From assembly GCA_029259775.1 (NCBI GenBank), contig JAJDEN010000058.1:248001-312000 (forward strand): a DNA stretch of 64,000 bases. The letters run 5' to 3'. The translations under genes and the position numbers were made by a program. Below, in pieces: positions 50,559 through 63,109 of this stretch (position 1 is its first letter; every line of letters starts with the position of its first letter). This DNA comes from Planctomycetota bacterium. Its GTDB lineage: Bacteria; Planctomycetota; PLA2; JAEUHO01. Below the pieces are notes generated by a model. The model saw only the letters and a list, made by a program, of their open reading frames with translations, was not told where the DNA came from and did no database searches.

Positions 50559-51668
50559 TCACTTCGCTCTCTCCATCAGCGCGTCGCGCGCCTTGCCGTC
50601 GTAGACCTTCGGGAACGGACGCTTCGAGCCGAGCGCCTTGTGCACGCGCATGGCGAGCGCCACGCAGGCGCGCAGCTTGCGGGCCTCGCCATCCTCCGGA
50701 GGCTTCGGGTAGGCGCTGAGCAGCGCCTCGCGCACGGCGGGTCGGGCGTCCGTGTGGCGCTTCGCGATGGCAGCCAGCGCGTCCACCGAGACCCCCGTGA
50801 GGCCGTTGAAGTACGCGCCGCTCGTTGCATGCGGCGTGATCACGGCGACGGATGCGGCGCTGCCGCTCTCGGCAAGGGCCTGGACGGCCCGCATGCGCAG
50901 GACGTTGGGGTTGCGGCTGTTCGCGGGCGTCTTCACGAGCCCCTCCAGCGCGTCGTTGGCCTTCGGATCGGGGTGCTTGGCCAACGCGGCGCAGACGAGA
51001 TAGCGGAAGGTGTCGTTGGGCACGCTGAGCAGCCGCGTCGCTAGCGAGGCGATCTCCTTGGGCGCGCGTTCGGAGAGCTTCTCGAGCGCGCGCGTGCGGA
51101 CGACGATGTCCTCGTGTTCGAGCAGCAGGGTCCGGATCTTCGCGACCCGCGGCTTGCCCTCAAGCGCCTGCGCAATCACCTCCGCGTCGACCAGACGCGT
51201 CACGGCGTCCGCACCCGCGGCCTCGTCGTTGGTGTTGCCGAGCTGCGCCGCGTCGAACGCGCGCCGGAAGGAGGCCGCCGTGCGCCCGACGTTCTGGGTC
51301 ACCTTCAGGCTGATCGGATCCACGAGGAGGAGTTGCGGCCAGCTCGTGACGGAGAAGCGGATGGACGCGCGCTCGGCGGCGCGGTCGTCTTCGTCCTTCT
51401 TGAACGTGCGGTAGACGTAGACCCAGATGGCCTTGACGTAGAGCGGTTTCAGGTCCTTGTGGGGGAGCAACTGCTCCTCGAGCTTCACGCAGTGGGGTCA
51501 GTAGGTCTTCGTGAAGTAGAGGAAGATCGGCAGGCCCTGCTTGACCGCCTTGCCGTGCGCCGTAATGAGATCCCGCTCCCATGGCGGGCCCTTCGGCGGC
51601 GTCTCGCTGCCCGCGAACGCAGGCGCGGCGAAGGCCATGGCGAGGGGAAGGGCGAGTACGTGCTTCAT
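50559..51668 (-). CDS. Predicted selenoprotein: exported thioredoxin-fold/HEAT-repeat protein, TGA read as selenocysteine
   Basis: Read from the ATG at 51668 through an in-frame TGA at 51500-51498, this gives 369 residues. A signal peptide (1-19, ending PAFA) and a thioredoxin-like start (GKAVKQGLPIFLYFTKTY) lead straight into the TGA as residue 57, followed by PHC. The motif is U-P-H-C where CxxC is expected. The fold continues with VKLEEQLLP and the cis-proline region FSVTSWPQLLLVDP. Residues about 155-369 are HEAT-like helical repeats. The ATG has an AAGGAG site and a TAGACT box upstream. A hairpin meeting bacterial SECIS rules follows the TGA. The alternative, a Cys-to-stop mutation or sequencing error, is less likely given the exact position and intact flanks. 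The gene is downstream of an ABC-2 transporter. Confidence 0.82.
51464..51477 (-). promoter_or_regulatory. Candidate SECIS hairpin
   Basis: On the minus strand, GGAGC (51477-51473), loop AGTT (51472-51469), GCTCC (51468-51464). The loop begins 25 nt after the TGA and has G as its second base. Known bacterial SECIS elements need a G in the first two loop positions and a distance of about 16-37 nt. Confidence 0.55.
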
Positions 51669-51689
51669 GGCGACTCCTTCGATGTCGGG

Positions 51690-51695
51690 AGTCTA
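51690..51695 (-). promoter_or_regulatory. TAGACT -10-like box of the selenoprotein gene
   Basis: Read on the minus strand, TAGACT ends 21 nt before the ATG at 51668. An AAGGAG ribosome binding site lies between, so the gene may be transcribed apart from the ABC-2 operon. Confidence 0.4.
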
Positions 51696-51701
51696 CCGGA
51701 C

Positions 51702-52886
51702 TCAGCCGTGGAGGTCGCGGCGGCCAAACATCCGTAGCGCGAGGAGCAGGGCGACGCCGCCCGTGATCATCGCAAGATGCAGGCCGGCGAGCAGCACGTC
51801 GCCGTCCCAAGGCGCGTTGAACACCTTCCCGAACTCCTCGGTCCAGCCCCGGAGCTTGTCCGGGTAGTGCGCGTAGATCATCGAGAGTGTCTCGGTCGTG
51901 AGGCCGAAGAACGCCGTGCCCGCCTTCAGCACGACGAAGAGCAGGAAGGATGCCGACAGCGCCGCGACCAGACCGCCGAACACGCAGGAGAGCAGCAGCC
52001 CCACGACGGCGCTGGTTCCGATGCTCGCAGCCGAGGCGCCGATCGTCGTCAGCAGCCGCTCGCGCATGGCCGCGGCCGGCTCGTGCAGCTCGGTCGAGTC
52101 CGGGAGGCCGAAGCCAGCCGGTGCCACCTTGGTCACGTCGCCCAGACCGACGTCGAACGCGGCGTAGCCGATGCCGGCCACGCAGACCACCACCGCGAAG
52201 AGCGCGGCCGCAAACAGCAGCACGATCGCCTTCGCGGAGATCCACTCCGCCCGTCGGTAGGCATAGGGCAGGATCATCTTCATCGTGCCCTGGCTGATCT
52301 CCCCGGCGATCGACGTGGCACCCAGCACGAAGAGCAGGATTTCCGCCGTCCAGAAGCCGCTGCCGAGGCTTCCGGCAGCCTGGGTCCAGCCGGTCGTCTC
52401 CTCCTTGACCGGTGTGTGCATGACGGCGGCGAGCATCGTCGCCGCAGCGGCGACCAGCAAGCCGACGCGCAGCAAGCGGCCGCGCGTGAGCTTGAGCCAT
52501 TCGACGCCGATCAGCGTACGGAGCCGGCCTGCGGTGCCGCCGCTCAGCAACGCGATGAGCGCGATGGCGACCAGCAGCAGCGCGTGCAGGGGCACGGCGC
52601 CGTCGATCCACGCCGCCAAGGGCGTGAGCGCGAACTCGGCTACGAGGGCCACCGCGGCGGCGGCGACGCCCGGCGCGCAGAGATCCTGCATGATCTCGGC
52701 ACGCCTACGCCCGCGCAGGCCGCTGAGCAGGGGCAGCGTCGCGAGGACATCCGCGAAGATCGCCGTATGCCACAGCGATCGCTCGCCCACCCAGCGGTGG
52801 ACGATCGCGTGGACGAGTACGGCGGCGGCAGCCGTCCAGAGGATCGTGGCGCGCGGCGGCCGGGGGATGGACGGCGCGGCGCTCAA
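51702..52886 (-). CDS. ABC-2 type transporter permease
   Basis: A 394-residue integral membrane protein with about ten hydrophobic helices. The second half has the ABC-2 features: GVEWLKLTRGRLLRVGLLVAA, a long extracytoplasmic loop (TPVKEETTGWTQ), GEISQGTMKMILPYAYRRAEW and several further helices. The first 110 residues add an extra helical block not usual in short ABC-2 permeases. The start is a TTG that overlaps the ATPase stop as TTGA; no ATG or GTG fits. It pairs with the ATPase gene just upstream. Substrate unknown. Confidence 0.82.
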   Translation of the reverse strand: MSAAPSIPRPPRATILWTAAAAVLVHAIVHRWVGERSLWHTAIFADVLATLPLLSGLRGRRRAEIMQDLCAPGVAAAAVALVAEFALTPLAAWIDGAVPLHALLLVAIALIALLSGGTAGRLRTLIGVEWLKLTRGRLLRVGLLVAAAATMLAAVMHTPVKEETTGWTQAAGSLGSGFWTAEILLFVLGATSIAGEISQGTMKMILPYAYRRAEWISAKAIVLLFAAALFAVVVCVAGIGYAAFDVGLGDVTKVAPAGFGLPDSTELHEPAAAMRERLLTTIGASAASIGTSAVVGLLLSCVFGGLVAALSASFLLFVVLKAGTAFFGLTTETLSMIYAHYPDKLRGWTEEFGKVFNAPWDGDVLLAGLHLAMITGGVALLLALRMFGRRDLHG

Positions 52887-53800
52887 CCCATCACCCCTTC
52901 CGTCTTCTCGATGAAGTAGCGCTCCAGCGTGTCGCGCAGCGGTCGGATGGTGTTGGCCGGCAGGCCCGCCTGCAGCAGCGTGCGCGTCACGGCCGGGAGC
53001 GTGGCTTCGTCGCCGTCGACGTGGATCTCGCCGCCCTCGGCGTTGCGTGCGTTCGCCGCGGGCAGCGCGTCTTGCAGGGCGCCAAGGGCCGCGACGTTGT
53101 CGGCGGTCTGCAGGCTGTAGCCGGACACCGAGCCGGAGAGCAGGTCGGTGATGCGCCCTTCCGCGACGATCTCGCCGCGGTGGATGATCCCGACCTCGTC
53201 GCATAGCGTCTCGACGTCGTGCAACAGATGGCTCGAGAGGAAGAACGTGACGCCGCGCTCGCGGCGCTCGGTCTGGATCAGCTCGCGCACCAGGTGGATC
53301 GCGGCGGGGTCGAGCCCGTTCATCGGTTCGTCGAGCACGACGAGGCTCGGCTTGCCGACGAGGGCCTGGGCGATGCCCAGCCGCTGCCGCATGCCGAGCG
53401 AGTAGCCGCCCACCGCGCGGTCGGCAGCGTGGTTGAGTCCGACGGCGGTGAGCAAGCGCTCGACCTCGCCGCGCGCTGCGCGCGCCAGCTTGGCGAACAC
53501 CGTCAGGTTCTGCCGCCCCGAGAGCCCCGGGTAGAAGGCAGGGACCTCGACCAGGGCGCGCAGGCCCGCGGCAGCCTCGGTGCGCTTCGTCGCGAGGTCC
53601 AGACCGCCGAGGGTCACCGTGCCGGCGTTGGGGCGGATCAAGCCCGCGAGGATCCGTATGGCCGTCGTCTTGCCCGCGCCGTTCGGGCCGATGAAGCCGT
53701 AGACCGTGCCGGCGTGGACGGAGAGATCGATGCCCTGCAGCGCCTTCACGGCGCCGTAGTGCTTGGTCAGGCCGCGGATCTCGAGGAGTGCCTCGGTCAC
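52883..53800 (-). CDS. ABC-2 type transporter ATP-binding protein
   Basis: A 305-residue ATPase subunit of the NatA/CcmA-like class, starting with GTG. Walker A is GPNGAGKTT, the signature YSLGMRQRLGIAQAL (LGMRQ in place of LSGGQ, common in this subclass), Walker B LVVLDEPMNGLDP, and the H-loop SSHLLHDVE. A C-terminal extension of about 80 residues follows the ATPase core. A GGGGAG site precedes the GTG, which lies 13 nt after the fchA stop. So fchA, this gene and the permease probably form one transcript. Confidence 0.92.
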   Translation of the reverse strand: MTEALLEIRGLTKHYGAVKALQGIDLSVHAGTVYGFIGPNGAGKTTAIRILAGLIRPNAGTVTLGGLDLATKRTEAAAGLRALVEVPAFYPGLSGRQNLTVFAKLARAARGEVERLLTAVGLNHAADRAVGGYSLGMRQRLGIAQALVGKPSLVVLDEPMNGLDPAAIHLVRELIQTERRERGVTFFLSSHLLHDVETLCDEVGIIHRGEIVAEGRITDLLSGSVSGYSLQTADNVAALGALQDALPAANARNAEGGEIHVDGDEATLPAVTRTLLQAGLPANTIRPLRDTLERYFIEKTEGVMG

Positions 53801-53813
53801 ACAGGCTCCCCGT

Positions 53814-54491
53814 TCAGGAGTTGGAGGTGGAGGAGTTGGGGGTCGACGAACCGGAGTCCCAGAGCTCGTTCACGCGCGTGTCGATCTCGCTCGCGGCGCC
53901 CAGGCCCATGTAATCCATCTCGTCCATGCGCGCACGCGCCTGATGAACGTAGGCCTCGTCCTTGATGGAGCCGAGGTTGATCTTCACGTTGTACGAAGCG
54001 ACGCGCATCCCCGCCCGCGCCAGCTCGGCGCCGGCCGCGCCGTCGGATATGGCATTCGTGTTGCCGTGCTTGACCGCGGTCTTCGCCAGGGAGATGACCT
54101 CGAGGCAGCGCTCCATCACGCGCAGGGGCACGTCGCAGGCGCCCTTCATGGCCGCCTGGAGCGCGTCGCGCCGGGCCGCCTTGTCCTCGTCCGTCTCCTT
54201 CGGCATCTTGAAGCACGCGCTGACGGCGTCGTAGGCCGTCGCGTCCTCCTCGGCGAGGTTCAGCAGCGTCTCGCACTCCTCGCCGGCCTGCTCGGCGATC
54301 GCCTTCATGAGCGGCTCGTGGTCGGCGTACTTCTTCCGGCCCACGGTGAGATTGGCCAGCATGCGCACCAAAGCCGCGCCCATGGCGCCTGAGACGGCAG
54401 CGCCCGTGCCGCCCCCCGGAGCCGGGGCGTCGCTGCCCAGGTTCATCAGGAAGTCCTGGATGCTCGGGCTGTGGAAGTCGTGCTTGCTCAT
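53814..54491 (-). CDS. fchA: Formimidoyltetrahydrofolate cyclodeaminase
   Basis: A 225-residue protein of the FTCD-C/cyclodeaminase family. It converts 5-formimidoyl-THF to 5,10-methenyl-THF and ammonia. APAPGGGTGAAVSGAMGAAL near residue 22 is the family signature. The helices around KKYADHEPLMK and NAISDGAAGAELARAG continue the fold. The last 15 residues are a Ser/Thr-rich tail of unknown use. It complements ftcD about 1 kb upstream on the same strand, with a glycosyltransferase gene between. Together they route the formimino group of histidine into folate. Confidence 0.9.
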   Translation of the reverse strand: MSKHDFHSPSIQDFLMNLGSDAPAPGGGTGAAVSGAMGAALVRMLANLTVGRKKYADHEPLMKAIAEQAGEECETLLNLAEEDATAYDAVSACFKMPKETDEDKAARRDALQAAMKGACDVPLRVMERCLEVISLAKTAVKHGNTNAISDGAAGAELARAGMRVASYNVKINLGSIKDEAYVHQARARMDEMDYMGLGAASEIDTRVNELWDSGSSTPNSSTSNS

Positions 54492-54565
54492 CTGGCTCTC
54501 CGCTCGGGGCCCCTATCTACCGGCGCGAGGCACGAGGGATCAACGCTTCCCCAGCGCACCACGAC

Positions 54566-55507
54566 TCAGTCGGCCCGCGCGGCCACCCAGCGCCGCTCCA
54601 TCGCCCGCCGGCCGCGGCGCGCGAGACGCGAGACAGCACGCCGCTGCCTCATGCCACCGGCCGCCGTGCGGAGCCAGTCCGACAGCGCTGAGCCGCCCGC
54701 GTGCTGGAGCAGCCAGAGCAGGTCGCTGGCGGTCCGCGGGAGGGAGCGCAGGATCATCCGCAGGGAGGCGTTCTTGAGCAGCGTGCGCACGCGGTTGCGC
54801 ATGCACTGCGTGGTGACGAAGTGGCGACCGTGGCGGCGGCTGCTGCCCTGGAAGCGATGGCGCACCTCCGCGCCGGGCAGATAGAGGGCGCGCCAGCCGG
54901 CGAGGCGACAGCGCCAGCCGAGGTCGACATCCTCGAAGTACATGAAGTAGCCGGCATCGAAGTAGCCCGTGGGCAGGCGCGTCGCATCCAGCATCGCGCG
55001 GCGGTAGAGACCGGCGCCGGCCGTGATGCAGAGGATCTCGTCCGGCGCGGGGCGCGTATCCAGGGGCGCGCGGAAGTCCCGGTCGTTCGCGGAGCCGTCG
55101 CGGTAGAGGAGGACGCCGGTGGAGTTCAGGCGCTCTTCGTCGCGCAGGATCACGCGTGGCTGGATCATCCCGACGTCGTCGCCTGCCTCGGCCGCGGCCG
55201 CGCGCAGCTTCGTGACGAGGTCCGTGGGCACCTCCGTGTCGTTGTTGAGCGTGAAGACCCAGTCGCCGGTGCAGACCTCGAGCCCCCGGTTGCACGCCGC
55301 GGCAAAGCCCAGGTTGCTGCCCGTCTGCACCAACTCAGCGGCCGCAAACTCCTCGCGCAGCGCCGAGACGGAGCCGTCGTCGGAGCCGTTGTCGACCACG
55401 ACCAGTTGGACGTCGTCGTCTTCCTGCGCTGCCAGCGTCCGTAGGCAGCGGCGCAGGTCCTCCTCGGCGTTCCAGTTGACGACGAGGATGGAGAGCGACG
55501 GCGCCAT
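54566..55507 (-). CDS. Family 2 glycosyltransferase, rhamnosyltransferase-like
   Basis: A 313-residue cytoplasmic or membrane-associated GT-A enzyme. LSILVVNWNAEEDLRRCL opens the nucleotide-sugar fold. VVVDNGSDDGS and TLNNDTEVPTDL carry the acidic metal-binding motif. CITAGAGLYRRAMLD and FMYFEDVDLGWRCRLAGW complete a WbbL-like pattern. A basic C-terminal region of about 70 residues may bind the membrane. It likely decorates a cell-surface polysaccharide; the sugar cannot be told. It sits between fchA and ftcD without functional link to them. Confidence 0.88.
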   Translation of the reverse strand: MAPSLSILVVNWNAEEDLRRCLRTLAAQEDDDVQLVVVDNGSDDGSVSALREEFAAAELVQTGSNLGFAAACNRGLEVCTGDWVFTLNNDTEVPTDLVTKLRAAAAEAGDDVGMIQPRVILRDEERLNSTGVLLYRDGSANDRDFRAPLDTRPAPDEILCITAGAGLYRRAMLDATRLPTGYFDAGYFMYFEDVDLGWRCRLAGWRALYLPGAEVRHRFQGSSRRHGRHFVTTQCMRNRVRTLLKNASLRMILRSLPRTASDLLWLLQHAGGSALSDWLRTAAGGMRQRRAVSRLARRGRRAMERRWVAARAD

Positions 55508-55538
55508 GGGCCCTCTGGGGGGACGCGGGTGGAGATGG

Positions 55539-56447
55539 TCAGCTGCGGGATCGTCCGAGGCGGCGTTCGATGATCTGCTCGTCCGCGTCGAAGTCGATCA
55601 CGCGCACGCGCTCGGCGAAGCCCTCGGGGCACGCGGCTGCGGGAATCAGCCCCACGACCTCGCTCCCGGCCACGGGCACGCCGGCTTTCGCGGCCCGCGC
55701 CGCGATCTCGTCGAAGGCCTGGATCGGGCTGGTCTTGCGGTAGTCGACGAGGTTCATGGACACCTGGACCTGGCCCTTCTCGGGTAGGGCGAAGCCCATG
55801 GCTTTGACGCCCGGCATGCCGCCGTTCTTCTCGCGGATCGCCACGGCGATCTCCTTGGCCGCGTCGAGGTCCTCGGTGTCGAGGTTGACGTTGTAGGCCA
55901 CGAGGAAGAAGCGCGCGCCGACACCCGTGATGCCGGCGGTCGGATGGACGGCCGCGTCACCGAAGTCGGGCAGCCGCGTGGCGTCGTCCGCGATGCTGTC
56001 GCGGATGCCCTCGAACTGGCCGCGGCGCACCTTGGCCAGGTTGGCCCGCTCCGCCACCTGGGCGGCGTCGCCGTAGAGGTAGGTCGGCACGCCGGCCTCG
56101 CGCCAGATTCGCTCGGCGGTGGCGCGGGCCGCGAGGACGGCGTCCTCCATGTCGCCATCTCCGAGGGGGATGAACGGCACGACGTCTGTCGCGCCCATGC
56201 GCGGATGCGCCCCCTCGTGGGCGGTGAGGTCGATCGCGTCGCGGGCCGCGATGACGCCGCGTACCGCGCCCTCGATCACTTCCTGGGGCGTACCGACGAT
56301 GGTGATCACGCTGCGGTTGTGGTCCGCGTCGCTGTCCGTGCCGAGCAGCGCGGCGCCTCCGGCGGCGAACGCGCGAGCCACAGTGCGGATCACGTCCTCG
56401 TCGCGGCCGTTGGAGATGTTGGGGACGCACTCCAGCAGGATGCCCAT
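55539..56447 (-). CDS. ftcD: Glutamate formimidoyltransferase
   Basis: A 302-residue enzyme that moves the formimino group from N-formimino-L-glutamate to tetrahydrofolate. The opening [17 protein letters not shown] is the family signature; [11 protein letters not shown] and [19 protein letters not shown] (with an active-site His) follow. [17 protein letters not shown] marks the second domain. The start ATG at 56447 has GGAGG 9 nt before it. A TAGGAT hexamer at 56505-56510 could be its promoter. Unlike the mammalian fusion, the cyclodeaminase is a separate gene here (fchA). Confidence 0.93.
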   Translation of the reverse strand: MGILLECVPNISNGRDEDVIRTVARAFAAGGAALLGTDSDADHNRSVITIVGTPQEVIEGAVRGVIAARDAIDLTAHEGAHPRMGATDVVPFIPLGDGDMEDAVLAARATAERIWREAGVPTYLYGDAAQVAERANLAKVRRGQFEGIRDSIADDATRLPDFGDAAVHPTAGITGVGARFFLVAYNVNLDTEDLDAAKEIAVAIREKNGGMPGVKAMGFALPEKGQVQVSMNLVDYRKTSPIQAFDEIAARAAKAGVPVAGSEVVGLIPAAACPEGFAERVRVIDFDADEQIIERRLGRSRS

Positions 56448-56552
56448 CGTCGTTGCCTCCGGTCGGCGCACGGCCCCGGGTGGGGATGGTTGCGCAGGGC
56501 GGGCATCCTACTTGGCTGCGCGCCCTCCAGAGACGATCGCCGTCCCGCTTGA

Positions 56553-58889
<2,337 letters not shown>

Positions 58890-58898
58890 CCGCCCGGG

Positions 58899-59026
58899 CT
58901 ACCGCGAGGCGAGACGTTTGTGCATGGCGCGGCCGCGCTTGGAGAGCGTGTAGCCCACCTTGTGGCTGATCGTCAGCCCGAGGCCCTGAGGAGCGCCATC
59001 AGTTCGGCGAGGTCCTCGCAGCCTAC
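58899..59026 (-). pseudogene. Possible frameshifted gene remnant
   Basis: In the gap downstream of hutI, one minus-strand frame reads CEDLAELMALLRASG and the next frame continues LTISHKVGYTLSKRGRAMHK up to a TAG at 58901-58899. Joining them needs one frameshift near 58972. The pieces look protein-like in composition but I recognise neither. It may equally be chance in GC-rich DNA. Confidence 0.2.
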
Positions 59027-59035
59027 CCGCGCCGG

Positions 59036-60307
59036 TCAGAGGATGCGGCCCTCACGCACGACGACGCGGCCGCCGACGACCACGCCCCAGACGAGGTTCG
59101 TCCCCATCCGGTAGGGCAAGTGCTCATAGGAGGGCGCATCGAGCACCACGAGATGCGCGTGCCGGCCGGTCGCGATGCGGCCGTGCGTCTCTGCGAGGCC
59201 CGTGGCGACGGCGGCGTTGCGCGTGATCGCCGTCACGACCTCTTCCGGCGTCATGCCGAGGAGGCTGCACCCAAGCGAGGCCACCAGCTGGAGATTCTCG
59301 GTGGGGCTCGTGCCGGGGTTGTAGTCGGTCGCCAGGGCGACGGCGCAGCCCTCCTCGATGAGGGCGCGCGCGTTGGGAATGTGCTTGAGGCCGGTGAAGA
59401 GGCTGGCAGACGGCAGCAGCACCGGCACGACACCGGCCCCGGCCAGCGCGCGCATGCCCGCCCGGCGCGTGGCGTCGACATGCTCGACCGAGATCGCACG
59501 CACGTCAGCCGCAAGGCGCGCGCCGCCACGATCACGGAACTGATCGGCGTGCACCTTCGGGCGCATGCCGTGACGGCGCCCGGCCAGCAGGATCGCGCGC
59601 GCCTCGGCAATCGAGAACGCGCCGCGCTCCACGAACACGTCGCAAAACTTGGCCAGCCTCTGCTTGGCGACGCGCGGGATCATGGTCTCGATGACCAGTC
59701 GCACGTACCCGGCGCGGTCGCGCTTGTACTCCTCGGGCACGACGTGCGCGCCGAGGAACGTGCGCACGACCGTCAGGGGATGCTTGGCTGCTCCTTGGCG
59801 GATGGCGCGGAGGCTCTTGAGCTCGCTCTCGACCGTGAGGCCGTAGCCCGACTTCGCTTCGACGGCGACCGTGCCGTGCAACAGCATGCGGTCCAGACGC
59901 TCGTGCACGTCACGGGCGAGCTCGTCCTGACTGCACGCCCGCAGGGCGCGCGCCGAGGCGTGGATGCCACCACCGGTGGCGAGGATCTCCTCGTAGTCCG
60001 CACCGCGGCAGCGCCTCGCGAACTCGTCTGCCCGATACTTCGCGAACACGGGGTGTGTGTGCGCGTCCACGAAGCCCGGGAGGATCGTTCGGCCCCGGCA
60101 GTGGATCCGCTCCAAACCGCGCCATCGGGCCGTGATGTGATTCGTCGTTCCGATGTCGGCGATCCTGCCGCGCCGCACGGCGATGGCGCCGTCTTCGATG
60201 ACACGCAGGTCGTTCATCTCCTTGGCGCCGCGCTTGGCATGCGCGCGTCCGCCGTCGACGGTGACGACCTGGGATGCGCCCAGCAGGAGAAGGTCGGCCG
60301 ATTTCAT
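59036..60307 (-). CDS. hutI: Imidazolonepropionase
   Basis: A 423-residue amidohydrolase that opens imidazolone-5-propionate to N-formimino-L-glutamate. The metal site begins with the HxH motif in VDAHTHPVFAKYR. KSGYGL, HADQFRDRGGARLA and the metal-binding Asp region ATDYNPGTSPTEN are further HutI marks. The ATG at 60307 lies 8 nt after the hutU stop, so the longer open frame upstream overlapping hutU is not used. Its product feeds ftcD, encoded about 3 kb further along the same strand beyond the isocitrate dehydrogenase gene. Confidence 0.94.
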   Translation of the reverse strand: MKSADLLLLGASQVVTVDGGRAHAKRGAKEMNDLRVIEDGAIAVRRGRIADIGTTNHITARWRGLERIHCRGRTILPGFVDAHTHPVFAKYRADEFARRCRGADYEEILATGGGIHASARALRACSQDELARDVHERLDRMLLHGTVAVEAKSGYGLTVESELKSLRAIRQGAAKHPLTVVRTFLGAHVVPEEYKRDRAGYVRLVIETMIPRVAKQRLAKFCDVFVERGAFSIAEARAILLAGRRHGMRPKVHADQFRDRGGARLAADVRAISVEHVDATRRAGMRALAGAGVVPVLLPSASLFTGLKHIPNARALIEEGCAVALATDYNPGTSPTENLQLVASLGCSLLGMTPEEVVTAITRNAAVATGLAETHGRIATGRHAHLVVLDAPSYEHLPYRMGTNLVWGVVVGGRVVVREGRIL

Positions 60308-60315
60308 GCGCGGGC

Positions 60316-62031
<1,716 letters not shown>

Positions 62032-62121
62032 CCTCCGAATCGACCGGACATCGTACGCGCGCCCGGCTCCGCGCCGAGGCGGGGCGAGGAGTGTTGCGCG
62101 TCGTGTGCTTCAATGCCTCCG

Positions 62122-63078
62122 ATGACTCGCGCCCTCTCCTGCATCCTGGCCGCCCTCGTACTCGCGCTCGGCGCGGGTGCCACCGCCGGTGCGGAGGAGA
62201 TGTTCGATCCCCGCTTCCGCGGGGGCGCGCCCAGCGACGCCCTGGTCAAGGGGCCGCCGCAGCTCTCGCGAGGGCACCTCAATGCCTTCATCGATCTCTT
62301 CGAGTCGAGCTTCGACCTGGCGTTGCCCGCGCCCAGCGAACAGGGCCTGCGCGACGCGCTGGAGGCGGAGTACACGAAGGGCGACAAGGCGTGGCGCGAG
62401 GCGTTCCACGACCTCACCGACCCGATCGTCAATCTGCGCTGCTGTGCGCGCTGCTGCGACAACCGCGGCGTGCGAAACTGCCTGCGTACCTTCCGGCGCG
62501 CGGTGGACGAGCGCCTTCGCAAGTTCCCCAAGGCGGCCTCGAGCAAGTTGCTCTTGAAGGTGCTCGAGTACCGCCACGACGTGGTGTGGCTGGGAGAGCC
62601 CAAGGTCAAGCGCCTGGCTGCCGACGCCTACCTCGAGATGGTCGTCTTCGCGGCCTCCCTCGGACGCAACGAGAAGATCAAGCTCAGCCGCGGCCAACTG
62701 GGCGCGCTGCGCGACTACCTGGGCCGCGATCTTCGCCGCCTGAAGCAGGCCGAGCGGAAGTCCCTCGAGCAGGCCCATCGCACCTGGCTCCTGGCCAAGG
62801 CACGCTGGGACCGCGGCCGCGATGCACGCCGCTTCGACATGCGGCGTGAGGCCGTGCGCTTGCTGGCGAGGCTGGCGCCGACCGAGGGCGGGCTCACGGT
62901 GGATCCGGGCACCGACCTCAAGACGTACGCCCGCGCGGCGTCCAAGGTCGCGGCGGCCGACCGGCCGTTCGACGCGGTCACTGCCGTGGCGCGAAACCCC
63001 AAGGCGCTGATGGAAGCGCTGACCCGGGGCCTCGAGCTGAAGCGCAACGTGCCCGTATTCACGTTCATGTTCCGCTAG
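62122..63078 (+). CDS. Exported protein with a cysteine cluster, unknown function
   Basis: A 318-residue protein with a signal peptide (1 to about 24, ending GATAGAEE). A cysteine cluster CCARCC...C covers C107, C108, C111, C112 and C120. It could bind metal or form disulfides; it lacks a CxxCH heme motif. The rest is mostly helical and rich in Lys, Arg and Leu, with no recognised domain. An alternative ATG three codons upstream (62113) is possible. No clear ribosome binding site was seen. It is divergent from hutU. Confidence 0.7.
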   Translation: MTRALSCILAALVLALGAGATAGAEEMFDPRFRGGAPSDALVKGPPQLSRGHLNAFIDLFESSFDLALPAPSEQGLRDALEAEYTKGDKAWREAFHDLTDPIVNLRCCARCCDNRGVRNCLRTFRRAVDERLRKFPKAASSKLLLKVLEYRHDVVWLGEPKVKRLAADAYLEMVVFAASLGRNEKIKLSRGQLGALRDYLGRDLRRLKQAERKSLEQAHRTWLLAKARWDRGRDARRFDMRREAVRLLARLAPTEGGLTVDPGTDLKTYARAASKVAAADRPFDAVTAVARNPKALMEALTRGLELKRNVPVFTFMFR

Positions 63079-63097
63079 CCTGGCTCGGCTGCCCTCC

Positions 63098-63102
63098 GGA
63101 GG
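63098..63102 (+). promoter_or_regulatory. GGAGG ribosome binding site deciding a CTG start
   Basis: GGAGG at 63098-63102 followed by a run of seven C residues and CTG at 63110. It places initiation at the CTG. Confidence 0.55.
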
Positions 63103-63109
63103 CCCCCCC

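Noticed and set aside
51498..51500. Reading the TGA as an ordinary stop and the gene as two pieces or a pseudogene
   Set aside because: Both sides lack any other decay, the upstream part has signal peptide, -10 box and ribosome binding site, and the TGA is exactly at the redox-active Cys position. A 56-residue upstream protein would be half a fold. It remains the main alternative to selenocysteine.
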